Source: an uncultured Verrucomicrobia subdivision 3 bacterium (GTDB taxonomy: Bacteria > Verrucomicrobiota > Verrucomicrobiia > Limisphaerales > UBA11358). Taken from it: a stretch of 34,703 nucleotides of DNA. A program made the translations under genes and the position numbers. Below, piece by piece: positions 26,015-34,232 of this stretch. The stretch spans positions 1 through 34,703 of the forward strand of contig CAJAQO010000130.1 of assembly GCA_903944085.1 (NCBI GenBank), read 5' to 3'. The notes under the pieces were generated by a model. It did no database searches. It was not told where the DNA came from and saw nothing but the letters and a program-made list of their open reading frames with translations. Numbering within the stretch: the stretch's first letter is position 1; the number at the start of each line of letters is the position of its first letter.

Positions 26015-26860
26015 ATGGCGCGCGCAACGACAACCAACGAACCGGTCGGCCAGGAAAAATTCGGGCGATTTTACCTGCGGGAACAGCTTAATGTCGGCGG
26101 CATGTCGGAAATCTGGCTCGTGGTGGACGCTCGCGGCAAACCCTTCGCCCTGCGCAAACTCAAGCACGAACTGCGGTTCAACTTCACCGCGCGGCGGCGG
26201 TTCCTGCGCGGCTGCGAAGTGTTGTCGCGGCTGACCGAGAGCGAATACATCGTCGGCTACGTCGAACACGGCAAGGCGGAAGGCACCTGCTATCTGCTGA
26301 TGGATTACGTCGAGGCGGAAAATCTCAAGGAGCTTTACGCGCGGCAGGATGCGCTGCTGACGGAAAACGTGGCGCAAATTCTGATTGATGCCGCGACGGG
26401 CTTGAGCCACGTTCACGAAAGCGGCTATATGCACCTGGATTTCAAGCCAGAAAACATTCTCATCACGCGCAACGGGGCGGTGCGGCTGATTGATTTCGAC
26501 ATGGCGCAGCCGATTCCCGAAACGCCGGTGAAATTTTCCAAGAATCCCGGCACGCCCGGCTACATGGCGCCGGAACAGTTGAAGCGCGAGCCGATGGACG
26601 CGCGCGCGGACATTTTTGCGTTCGGCGTCTCGGCGTATGAATTGCTGACCAACCAGAAGCCGTTTCCGGGCGAAACGCCGGCGGAAATTCTCGCCGCGCA
26701 AATGGAACCGGCCGGCCCGGCACCGTTGAGCGAACACAATCTCGACGTGCCGCCCGCGTTGGAAAAAGTGGTCCTGAAATGTCTCGAACGCGATCCCGAC
26801 CGGCGTTATCCGTTCAGCGGCGTGATGCTGCGCGATTTGCAAAACGCGCTTTACGTTTGA
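26015..26860 (+). CDS. Atypical Hanks-type serine/threonine protein kinase
   Basis: 281 residues, a bare cytoplasmic kinase domain with no membrane segment or sensor. The catalytic loop H140-LDFKPEN-147 (HxDxKxxN) and the APE helix (MAPEQ, 184-188) are intact, as is DIFAFGVSAYELLT. Three nucleotide-site positions differ: the glycine loop reads LNVGGMSE instead of LGxGGMGE, the beta-3 lysine of VAVK is replaced by Arg (FALR, R47, followed by Lys48), and the metal motif is D160-FD instead of DFG. Asp160 itself is kept, so activity is uncertain rather than excluded. It may be a low-activity or pseudo-kinase regulator. It converges with the RluA-type gene 21 bases away. Confidence 0.88.
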   Translation: MARATTTNEPVGQEKFGRFYLREQLNVGGMSEIWLVVDARGKPFALRKLKHELRFNFTARRRFLRGCEVLSRLTESEYIVGYVEHGKAEGTCYLLMDYVEAENLKELYARQDALLTENVAQILIDAATGLSHVHESGYMHLDFKPENILITRNGAVRLIDFDMAQPIPETPVKFSKNPGTPGYMAPEQLKREPMDARADIFAFGVSAYELLTNQKPFPGETPAEILAAQMEPAGPAPLSEHNLDVPPALEKVVLKCLERDPDRRYPFSGVMLRDLQNALYV

Positions 26861-26881
26861 TTCCGTCTGCCGCCAACCGAA

Positions 26882-27655
26882 TTACTCCGGCGCGAGAAAT
26901 TGAGTGAAAGCCGCTTCCGGCGGCGAACTAAAATCGTAGCTCCGCTCACGCCAGACAAATTGAATCCGCCCCGCGTGCAGCGCGTGCTGCGGCAGCCTGA
27001 GCCGCGCGCGTTGTTCATCCGTCAACCGGCCTTCGACCAGGGCGAGGTATAAATCAGGATCGCCGCCGTAAATTTTGTCGCCCACGATGGAATGACCCAA
27101 ATGCGCGAGGTGGATGCGAAGCTGATGCTTTCGGCCAGTGTGCGGAATCAAACGCATCAGGGAAAAAGCTGAATTCTCGCGCGAAAATCTTCGTTCCACG
27201 AAAAATTCCGTCTGCGCGGCGGCACCGTCGGAGCGCACACAATCTTTGATGGCGACAATACTTGATTCATCTTTGCCCAGCGGCGCGTCAATGATCCCCT
27301 GCTCCGCCGCAACATGGCCGTGGACGATGGCGCGGTATTCTTTCTGCACGGCGCGGGTTTCCCAGATTTTTCCCAGTTCGCGCGCGGCGGCGGGATTTTT
27401 GGCGATCACGACCAGGCCGGAAGTTTCGCGGTCGAGGCGGTGAATCAAATGAGGCGTGAGGTGCTGGGCGGTGGGCGCGGGGAGATCTTTCCTCGCGCCC
27501 ACCGCCTCAAGCCCCGCGCCTGCCAGATAAATCCGCGCGCGGCTGATGAGGCTGGAATATTCGTCGCCCTTGGTTGGGTGACAGACCAGATCGGCAGGTT
27601 TGTGGACCACGAGCAGGTCAGCGTCCTCGTGAATAATGGTGAACAACGAAAGCAT
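26882..27655 (-). CDS. RluA-family pseudouridine synthase
   Basis: 257 residues. It isomerises uridine in rRNA or tRNA; the exact target cannot be told. The N-terminal catalytic block LLVVHKPADLVCHPTKGDEYSSL and the catalytic HRLDRETSGLVVIAKN (H72, Asp75) are classical, as are PHTGRKHQLRIHLAHLGHSIVGDKIYGG and PQHALHAGRI. Between RIYL (43) and PHLIHRLD there is a segment of about 20 residues, longer than the normal linker, whose core (residues 50-63) is encoded by a 40-bp palindrome. ATG 27655 is chosen; the frame is open to 27751, but that part is encoded by an ATTC-rich repeat and is not conserved. Confidence 0.92.
   Translation of the reverse strand: MLSLFTIIHEDADLLVVHKPADLVCHPTKGDEYSSLISRARIYLAGAGLEAVGARKDLPAPTAQHLTPHLIHRLDRETSGLVVIAKNPAAARELGKIWETRAVQKEYRAIVHGHVAAEQGIIDAPLGKDESSIVAIKDCVRSDGAAAQTEFFVERRFSRENSAFSLMRLIPHTGRKHQLRIHLAHLGHSIVGDKIYGGDPDLYLALVEGRLTDEQRARLRLPQHALHAGRIQFVWRERSYDFSSPPEAAFTQFLAPE
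27467..27506. repeat. 40-bp near-perfect palindrome inserted in the RluA-type gene
   Basis: GGCGGTGGGCGCGGGG (27467-27482) and CCTCGCGCCCACCGCC (27491-27506) pair at 15 of 16 positions around an 8-base loop AGATCTTT. It lies in frame in the coding region and is translated as residues 50-63. It is strong enough to form a hairpin in mRNA or as a cruciform. Confidence 0.9.
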
Positions 27656-27666
27656 CGGCAGGAAGA

Positions 27667-27764
27667 ATAATGAATGATGAAAGAAGAAACGGCCAGCGCG
27701 GAAGGCCGGGATTTTTACTGCGCGATGCCAGTTGACTTCTTCATTCATCATTCTTCATTCTACC
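27667..27764. repeat. Diverged inverted pair of an ATGAATGATGAAGAA-type repeat
   Basis: ATAATGAATGATGAAAGAAG (27667-27686) is answered on the opposite strand at 27737-27762 by a TTCTTCATTCATCATTCTTC block. The two arms are related but not exact. They occupy the divergent spacer between the RluA-type gene (-) and the membrane-TPR gene (+), and account for the similar HHS-F strings in the upstream open extension of both frames. A purer copy lies downstream of the TPR gene at 29635-29697. Confidence 0.7.
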
Positions 27765-27772
27765 TTGGAACA

Positions 27773-29623
27773 ATGCGCCGCTCTTGGATCATCGCCCTGC
27801 TGCTCGCCGCCGTGACGCTGGTGCTTTACTGGCCGGTGCGGTCATTTGATCTGATTTATTTCGACGATCCGCTGCTGTTGACCGAATGCCCGGAGGTGCA
27901 AGCCGGATTAACGTGGGCGAGCATAAAATGGGCCTTCACCAGCGTGGTCATCGCCAACTGGCAGCCGGTGACAAACCTGTCGTTTCTCGCGGTGGCGCAA
28001 TTTTTCGGCAACGCGCCCGGCGCGCATCATCTGGCGAACGCGCTGATCCACGCGGCCAACGCCGCCCTGCTTTTCCTGCTGCTGTGGCAGCTCACAAAAT
28101 CAACGTGGCGCAGCGCGGCGGCGGCGGCGGTTTTTGCGTGGCACCCGCTGCGCGTGGAATCCGTGGCCTGGATCGCGGAGCGCAAGGACGTGCTGTGCGG
28201 GTTTTTCTTTTTGCTCGCGCTGCTGTTTTACGGAAAGTTTGCGGGCGAGTCCAAAGTCCAAAGTCCAAAGTCCAAAGTCTTTTTCGGCGCGAGCCTGTTG
28301 GCGTTTGCGCTGGCGCTATTGAGCAAGCCGATGGCCGTGACGCTGCCGTTCGTGCTGCTGCTGCTGGATGTTTGGCCGCTCGGCAGAATTTCAAACTGCA
28401 AATTTCCAATTGCAAATTTCAAGCCGCTGCTCGCGGAAAAAATCCCCTTCTTCGCGCTGATGCTCGTCTTTTGCGCGGTGACGTATTGCGTCCAGCATGA
28501 TTCCGCAGCGATGACGCCGTGGGAAAAACTCGGCCTCGCGCCGCGCGCGGCGAATGCCGTCTCCAGTTACCTCGCCTATCCAGCGCAGCTTTTCTGGCCG
28601 GCCAATCTCGCGGCGATTTATCCCTTTCCGAAAAGCTATGACGTGACGCGGACAGTTTTGCAGGCCGGCTTGCTGCTCGCCATCACCATCGGCTGCCTCG
28701 CGCAATTCTCGCGCCGGCCGTGGCTCGCGGTCGGCTGGTGCTGGTATCTCGGCACGGCGCTGCCCATCATCGGCCTCGTGCAAGTCGGCGAGCAAGCGAT
28801 GGCCGACCGCTACACTTATCTGCCGCTGATCGGCCCGATCGTCGCGCTCGTGTGGACGGCGGCGGAATTTTTTCCGCTAGGGCGCGGCGCAAAAACCGGC
28901 GTCATCGCCGTTTCGGCATTATTTTTGTCCGGCCTCATAATTTTGTCCGAACGGCAGTTGCAGTTCTGGCGGAACACCATCGCGCTGTTTGAACACAATG
29001 TCGCCGTGACGCCAGCCAATGCCTCCGCGCATTTCACGCTGGGCCTCGGCTTTGAACATGCCGGCGACACCAACCGCGCGCTCGTCTGCTATCGCACAGC
29101 CAAAAGCATCGAACCCCAGAATTTTCAAAACCGCCGCCGCCTCGCTAGTCTGCTGGGCCAGCAAGGACAGTTCGCCGCCGCCGCCGCCGAATACGAGTCG
29201 CTCCTCGCGGACGAACCCACCGAGTATTTGGATCATCTGGGGCTGGCGGGCTTGCTCGCCGCGCAAGGTCGCGCGGACGAATCCCTTGTGCAGCTTAACG
29301 AAACCGTGCGGCTGAATCCCGACTGCGCCGAGGCGCTGAACAATCTGGCCTGGGCACTCGCCACCAGCCCGCGCGCCGACGTCCGCGACGGACCGCGCGC
29401 CGTCCTGCTCGCACAACACGCCTGCGAACTGACCCGGTTTCGCAAAACCATTTTCATCGGCACGCTCGCGGCGGCGCAGGCCGAGGCGGGAAAATTTGAC
29501 GACGCGCTGGCCACGGCCCAAACGGCCTGCAAGCTGGCAAATCAAAACGGCGAAACAAATTTGCTCCAGCGCAATCAGGAATTGCTCGAACGCTACCGCC
29601 AGCACCAAGCCGTCAGGGAATAA
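27773..29623 (+). CDS. Polytopic membrane protein with C-terminal TPR repeats (TMTC-like)
   Basis: 616 residues. The N-terminal 420 residues carry about ten hydrophobic segments with TMTC/GT-C-like signatures: FDLIYFDDP near 25-33 (double acidic, as in polyprenyl-linked sugar transferases), HPLRVESVAWIAERKDVLCGFFFLLALL (124-151), LSKPMAVTLPFVLLLLDVWPLGR (183-205) and DRYTYLPLIG. The last 190 residues are tetratricopeptide repeats (ASAHFTLGLGFEHAGDTNRALVCYRTA and following). It may be a lipid-linked-sugar transferase, but this is inference. Two loops hold repeat-derived insertions: ESKVQSPKSKV (159-169) and ISNCKFPIANFK (206-217), both between membrane segments. ATG 27773 is chosen; the extension to 27674 is repeat-derived. 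Confidence 0.88.
   Translation: MRRSWIIALLLAAVTLVLYWPVRSFDLIYFDDPLLLTECPEVQAGLTWASIKWAFTSVVIANWQPVTNLSFLAVAQFFGNAPGAHHLANALIHAANAALLFLLLWQLTKSTWRSAAAAAVFAWHPLRVESVAWIAERKDVLCGFFFLLALLFYGKFAGESKVQSPKSKVFFGASLLAFALALLSKPMAVTLPFVLLLLDVWPLGRISNCKFPIANFKPLLAEKIPFFALMLVFCAVTYCVQHDSAAMTPWEKLGLAPRAANAVSSYLAYPAQLFWPANLAAIYPFPKSYDVTRTVLQAGLLLAITIGCLAQFSRRPWLAVGWCWYLGTALPIIGLVQVGEQAMADRYTYLPLIGPIVALVWTAAEFFPLGRGAKTGVIAVSALFLSGLIILSERQLQFWRNTIALFEHNVAVTPANASAHFTLGLGFEHAGDTNRALVCYRTAKSIEPQNFQNRRRLASLLGQQGQFAAAAAEYESLLADEPTEYLDHLGLAGLLAAQGRADESLVQLNETVRLNPDCAEALNNLAWALATSPRADVRDGPRAVLLAQHACELTRFRKTIFIGTLAAAQAEAGKFDDALATAQTACKLANQNGETNLLQRNQELLERYRQHQAVRE
28249..28279. repeat. 31-bp heptamer array (GTCCAAA x4 + GTC) inside the TPR gene
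   Basis: Four exact GTCCAAA units plus GTC, in frame, translated as SKVQSPKSKV in a loop between two membrane segments. Its length, 4 x 7 + 3, equals that of both arrays in eboF, although the heptamer sequence is different. Confidence 0.92.
28388..28423. repeat. AATTTCAAACTGCAAATTTC-type repeat inside the TPR gene
   Basis: Contains GCAAATTTC twice (28398-28406 and 28412-28420) and encodes ISNCKFPIANFK after the conserved WPLGR. Its first 19 bases resemble 30485-30503 in the purA-uppS spacer (about 16 of 19 identical), so it seems to be a dispersed family. Confidence 0.65.
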
Positions 29624-29634
29624 GGAATAATTTT

Positions 29635-29697
29635 GAATGAAGAATGAAGCAACAATTTATCCAAGCGCCGGGCAGGATATTTCTTCATTCTTCATTC
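29635..29697. repeat. Perfect 15-bp inverted pair GAATGAAGAATGAAG
   Basis: GAATGAAGAATGAAG (29635-29649) and CTTCATTCTTCATTC (29683-29697) are exact reverse complements separated by 33 bases. It lies in the 92-base spacer between the convergent TPR gene (+) and uppS (-). It might also act as a terminator for both, but it lacks a GC-rich stem. Same family as 27667-27764. Confidence 0.88.
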
Positions 29698-29715
29698 TGC
29701 CTTCTTCATTTCCCG

Positions 29716-30453
29716 TCAAATTCCGCCAAACCGCCGGTGGCGTTTGGCGTATTCCTCCAGCGCGGCGAAAAATTGCGGCTTCTTGAAATCCGGCCAAAAC
29801 GTCGGCGTGATGACGAGCTCGGCATAACTGATCTGCCACAGCAGAAAATTGCTCACGCGCATCTCGCCGCTGGTGCGGATGAGCAAATCCGGGTCAGGCA
29901 CATTGCGCGTCCACAAATGATCGGAAATAACTTTTTCCGTGATGTCGGCGGGATCGAGCTTGCCGGATTTCACCTTCTGCGCGATCTGCCGGACGCCTTC
30001 CACGATTTCAATCCGGCTGCTGTAGCTCAACGCCATGATGAGCGTGAGGCCGTTGTTTTTGGAAAGCGTCTCAATGCTCTTCCGCAGATGCTCCTGCACG
30101 TTGTCCGGCAGCCGGTGAATTTGCCCGATGACTTCGAGCCGGACGTTGTTTTTGTTCAGGTCCTTCGTCTCGGTCTTGAGATAGTGAACGAGATATTTCA
30201 TCAGCGCGTCCACCTCGTCTTTGGGCCGGTTCCAGTTCTCGGCGGAAAAGGCGTAGAGCGTGAGATACTTGATGCCGAGTTCGCCAGCGGTGCGGATGAT
30301 TTCGCGCGCCGAATCCGCGCCGCGCCGATGGCCCTCGATGCGCGGCAGGTGGCGCGACTTCGCCCAGCGCCCGTTGCCGTCCATGATCACCGCGACGTGG
30401 CGCGGGAGATTCGCGGCGGCTTCGGCGCTCAAAATGGATGAAGGCGAACTCAT
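29716..30453 (-). CDS. uppS: Isoprenyl transferase (undecaprenyl diphosphate synthase)
   Basis: Adds isopentenyl units in cis to make the C55 lipid carrier for peptidoglycan. 245 residues, standard. Motif MDGNGRWA (Asp25 is the pyrophosphate-magnesium ligand), GHRRGADSAREI, LTLYAFSAENWNRP, and the C-terminal DLLIRTSGEMRVSNFLLWQISYAEL that contains the conserved RTSGE--R-SNFLLWQ. It is 89 bases downstream of purA on the same strand, with an inverted repeat between them. No cdsA or dxr follows; the next gene on the other side is convergent. Confidence 0.97.
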   Translation of the reverse strand: MSSPSSILSAEAAANLPRHVAVIMDGNGRWAKSRHLPRIEGHRRGADSAREIIRTAGELGIKYLTLYAFSAENWNRPKDEVDALMKYLVHYLKTETKDLNKNNVRLEVIGQIHRLPDNVQEHLRKSIETLSKNNGLTLIMALSYSSRIEIVEGVRQIAQKVKSGKLDPADITEKVISDHLWTRNVPDPDLLIRTSGEMRVSNFLLWQISYAELVITPTFWPDFKKPQFFAALEEYAKRHRRFGGI

Positions 30454-30460
30454 TTGTTTA

Positions 30461-30532
30461 TCCGCAGATTACGCGGATTGCCCAGATTTCAAATTGCAAA
30501 ATTCATCTGCGTTAATCTGCGAAATCTGCGGA
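30461..30532. repeat. Inverted pair of ATCTGCG-type repeats between purA and uppS
   Basis: TCCGCAGATTACGCGGATT (30461-30479) and AATCTGCGAAATCTGCGGA (30514-30532) pair at 17 of 19 positions. Inside, CAGATTTCAAATTGCAAAATTC joins ATCTG, giving a nested CAGAT/ATCTG stem. Similar ATCTGCGTTAATCTGCG strings are, to my knowledge, scattered in many environmental bacterial genomes. It fills nearly the whole 89-base spacer. Confidence 0.85.
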
Positions 30533-30542
30533 TGCTTTGCGT

Positions 30543-31820
<1,278 letters not shown>

Positions 31821-31865
31821 TTAATTTGCACGGCGGCACCGCAGCACCGCCCTACCGCCGGCAAT

Positions 31866-31890
31866 AAAAATCCCCGGACAAAATCCGGGG
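31866..31890 (-). terminator. Intrinsic terminator of the zinc-ribbon membrane gene
   Basis: Perfect 7-bp stem CCCCGGA (31872-31878) / TCCGGGG (31884-31890) with a 5-base loop; on the minus strand it is followed by ATTTTTATT (31871 down to 31863). It lies 80 bases beyond the stop at 31970, so it separates that gene from purA. Confidence 0.72.
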
Positions 31891-31969
31891 CAAAGCGGCG
31901 GGGTCTTTGCGCGGAGAAAATAAAGAGGCCGCGCCGCCATGTCAATTCAGCAAAACTCATTTCCCGCCC

Positions 31970-32596
31970 TCACTGCCGGTCTTCGGCAATGGCGTTTACC
32001 CGGGCCGAGGCGGTTTTTGATTCCATGACCAGCGCCTTAAAGTGCCAGTCGCCATCCGGTTCGAGAATCGGTTGATAATCTGTAGCCTTACCCACGGCGG
32101 TGTCGTTAGTGTCGAAAAGTCCGAACTCAACCTTCACGCCGAAACGCTGGCGGCGGCTCAGATTCCGGATTTTCCCGGTCACATAAACCAGCGAGCTGCC
32201 CGGTGTTTTTTCCAATTTGACGGCCGAAATGGCAAAATCATTCGTGCGCTGCTCGGCGGTCAGTTTGGCTGGAAGCACTGATGAAACGACTGGAATGGCT
32301 GAAGTCTTGGCCAAGGCTACCGGGGCGCTGTTCTTTTCCGAGATCACACCGCGATCAAATTTTCTTCGCAAGTTCAAGACCGCCGCCAAGCCGATCAAAA
32401 GAACCAGCACGACTGCCACCAGCGCCAGCTTTTTCCGACGCGAATCGCTAACGCGGTTGGCCAAAACCGGTGCGGCCAGCTCCGTCGGCTGGCCGCAATG
32501 CGGGCAGGCGATGGTTTCGCCGGCGGCAGCAGCAGGGAATTCGAGATGGCCGCCGCACTGGCGGCACGCACTCTTCACAAAATTGTTGGTGGACAT
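31970..32596 (-). CDS. Zinc-ribbon single-pass membrane protein
   Basis: 208 residues. Residues 11-34 form a zinc ribbon (CRQCGGHLEFPAAAAGETIACPHCG). A transmembrane helix follows at about 56-75 (KLALVAVVLVLLIGLAAVL). The exported part (about 110-205) looks like a beta-sandwich with VYVTGKIRNLSRRQRFGVKVEFGLFDTNDTAVG, the FxLYD/DUF3426-like pattern of proteins that report a conserved change in loop structure. The topology suggests the ribbon stays in the cytoplasm. A terminator follows. It is divergent from the DUF1501 gene with 74 bases between. Function unknown. Confidence 0.83.
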   Translation of the reverse strand: MSTNNFVKSACRQCGGHLEFPAAAAGETIACPHCGQPTELAAPVLANRVSDSRRKKLALVAVVLVLLIGLAAVLNLRRKFDRGVISEKNSAPVALAKTSAIPVVSSVLPAKLTAEQRTNDFAISAVKLEKTPGSSLVYVTGKIRNLSRRQRFGVKVEFGLFDTNDTAVGKATDYQPILEPDGDWHFKALVMESKTASARVNAIAEDRQ

Positions 32597-32670
32597 TTAT
32601 TGGCACCGATGCGACAAAATATGCGAAACCAATAGCTCGCCTTAATCGTCATATCAATGAAAGTAAAGTT

Positions 32671-34095
32671 ATGAGCCAGGACAACAATTACAAGCAGGAA
32701 CATTCCGCGCGGATGGAGGATCATTTTTTGACGCGCCGCCAGTTTCTCCAGCGCGCCGGCATGGGCTTTGGCGCGTTGAGCCTGGCGGCCATGTTTGGCA
32801 ACGAGCTTTTGCTGCCGGCGGCCGGCGCGATGGAAGCCGAGGCGACGCTGCTGCCAAAAACACCGCCGTTGCCGGCAAAAGCAAAACACGTCGTCCATAT
32901 TTTTGCGCAAGGTGCGCCGTCGCATGTGGACACCTGGGATCCCAAACCGGCGCTGAATAAAATGGACGGCCAGGAAATCCCCGGCCAAAACGGCGTGGCC
33001 ATGGCGTCGCCGTTCAAGTTTGCCAAAAAAGGAAAATCCGGCATCGAGGTCAGCGAGGTATTTCCGCAGATCGGCGAACTGGTGGATGACTTGTGCGTGG
33101 TCCGGTCAATGTATACCGACATTCCGGCGCACGAAGTGGCGACGATCATGATGAACACCGGTTCGCGCCTCGTGCGGCCGAGCGTCGGCTCGTGGGTGCT
33201 TTACGGACTCGGCTCGGAAAATCAAAACATGCCGGGATTTATTTCGCTGCGACCGGGCGGCGCGCCGCCGGGCGGCACGGCGAACTGGCAGTCGGCTTTT
33301 TTGCCCGGGCTTTATCAGGGCGTGAGCATCAACACGAAAGTTCCCACGCTGAACCAGTTGATTGAAAACATCCGCAATCCGGTCACGCCACTGAACGAAC
33401 AGCGGCGGCAACTGGATTTGGTTCACAAGTTGAACGAATTGCACAGCCAGAATCTGCAAAAAGACGCGCAGCTCGAATCGCGGCTGGAGGCGTTTGAAAT
33501 GGCGTTCAAAATGCAGACGGAGGCGACGGATGCATTTGATTTGAACAAGGAGCCGCAAAGCATCCGCGAAATGTATGGCCGCAGCGCGCAGGGAAATCAG
33601 ATGCTGATCGCGCGGCGGCTCATCGAGCGCGGCGTGCGGTTCGTGCAGGTCTGGGCCGGCGGCTGGGATCATCATCAGGATTTGGAGGAGCGCCTGCCAG
33701 AGCGCGCGAAGGACATTGACCAGCCGCTCGCGGCGTTCATCAAGGATTTGAAATCGCGCGGGCTGTTTGACGAAACGCTCATTGTCTGGGGCGGCGAATT
33801 CGGCCGCAAGCCGACGCGCGACCGCAACGGCGGCGACAATCCGGGTCGCGACCATAATTCCAAAGCCTTCACCACCGTGCTTGCCGGCGGCGGCGTGCGC
33901 GGCGGCATGACTTACGGCAAGACGGATGAATTCGGCGCGGCGGCCATCGAGGACAAGGTGCACGTCCACGATTTGCACGCGACGATTCTCGCGCTGCTGG
34001 GCTTCGACCATAAAAAGTTGACTTACCGCTACAACGGCCGTGATTTCCGGCTGACGGAAACCAGCGGGGAAATTGTCAAAGCTGTCTTCGCATGA
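32671..34095 (+). CDS. Tat-exported DUF1501 protein
   Basis: 474 residues of the DUF1501 family, related to the alkaline phosphatase / sulfatase superfamily. A Tat signal (TRRQFLQRAGMGFGALSLAAMFG, RR about 22-23) is followed by HVVHIFAQGAPSHVDTWDPKP and IVWGGEFGRKPTRDRNGGDNPGRDHNSKAFTTVLAGGGVRGG, the metal-site blocks. ATG 32671 is chosen; the upstream extension to 32470 overlaps the divergent gene and has no export signal. In Verrucomicrobiota and Planctomycetota such genes typically sit beside a PSCyt1/DUF1549/DUF1553 gene, as here. Enzymatic activity has not, as far as I know, been shown. Confidence 0.95.
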   Translation: MSQDNNYKQEHSARMEDHFLTRRQFLQRAGMGFGALSLAAMFGNELLLPAAGAMEAEATLLPKTPPLPAKAKHVVHIFAQGAPSHVDTWDPKPALNKMDGQEIPGQNGVAMASPFKFAKKGKSGIEVSEVFPQIGELVDDLCVVRSMYTDIPAHEVATIMMNTGSRLVRPSVGSWVLYGLGSENQNMPGFISLRPGGAPPGGTANWQSAFLPGLYQGVSINTKVPTLNQLIENIRNPVTPLNEQRRQLDLVHKLNELHSQNLQKDAQLESRLEAFEMAFKMQTEATDAFDLNKEPQSIREMYGRSAQGNQMLIARRLIERGVRFVQVWAGGWDHHQDLEERLPERAKDIDQPLAAFIKDLKSRGLFDETLIVWGGEFGRKPTRDRNGGDNPGRDHNSKAFTTVLAGGGVRGGMTYGKTDEFGAAAIEDKVHVHDLHATILALLGFDHKKLTYRYNGRDFRLTETSGEIVKAVFA

Positions 34096-34100
34096 AAAAT

Positions 34101-34232
34101 TTTCACGCAAAGACGCAAAGACGCGAAGAAAAAAACTCAAGCAAGCGCAAGCTTGCGCCGCGCCATTTCGTGGACGCTTATTTTCATCCGGTTTTACCTT
34201 TCATCTTTGCGCCTTTGCGCCTTTGCGTGAAA
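34101..34232. repeat. Inverted pair of octamer arrays (CGCAAAGA type)
   Basis: TTTCACGCAAAG-ACGCAAAG-ACGCGAAG (34101-34128) is the reverse complement, at 25 of 28 positions, of the array at 34205-34232. The 76-base spacer holds a perfect 14-base palindrome GCGCAAGCTTGCGC (34145-34158). It lies between the DUF1501 and PSCyt1 genes, and the right arm contains the GTG (34227-34229) that best starts the latter. Confidence 0.9.
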
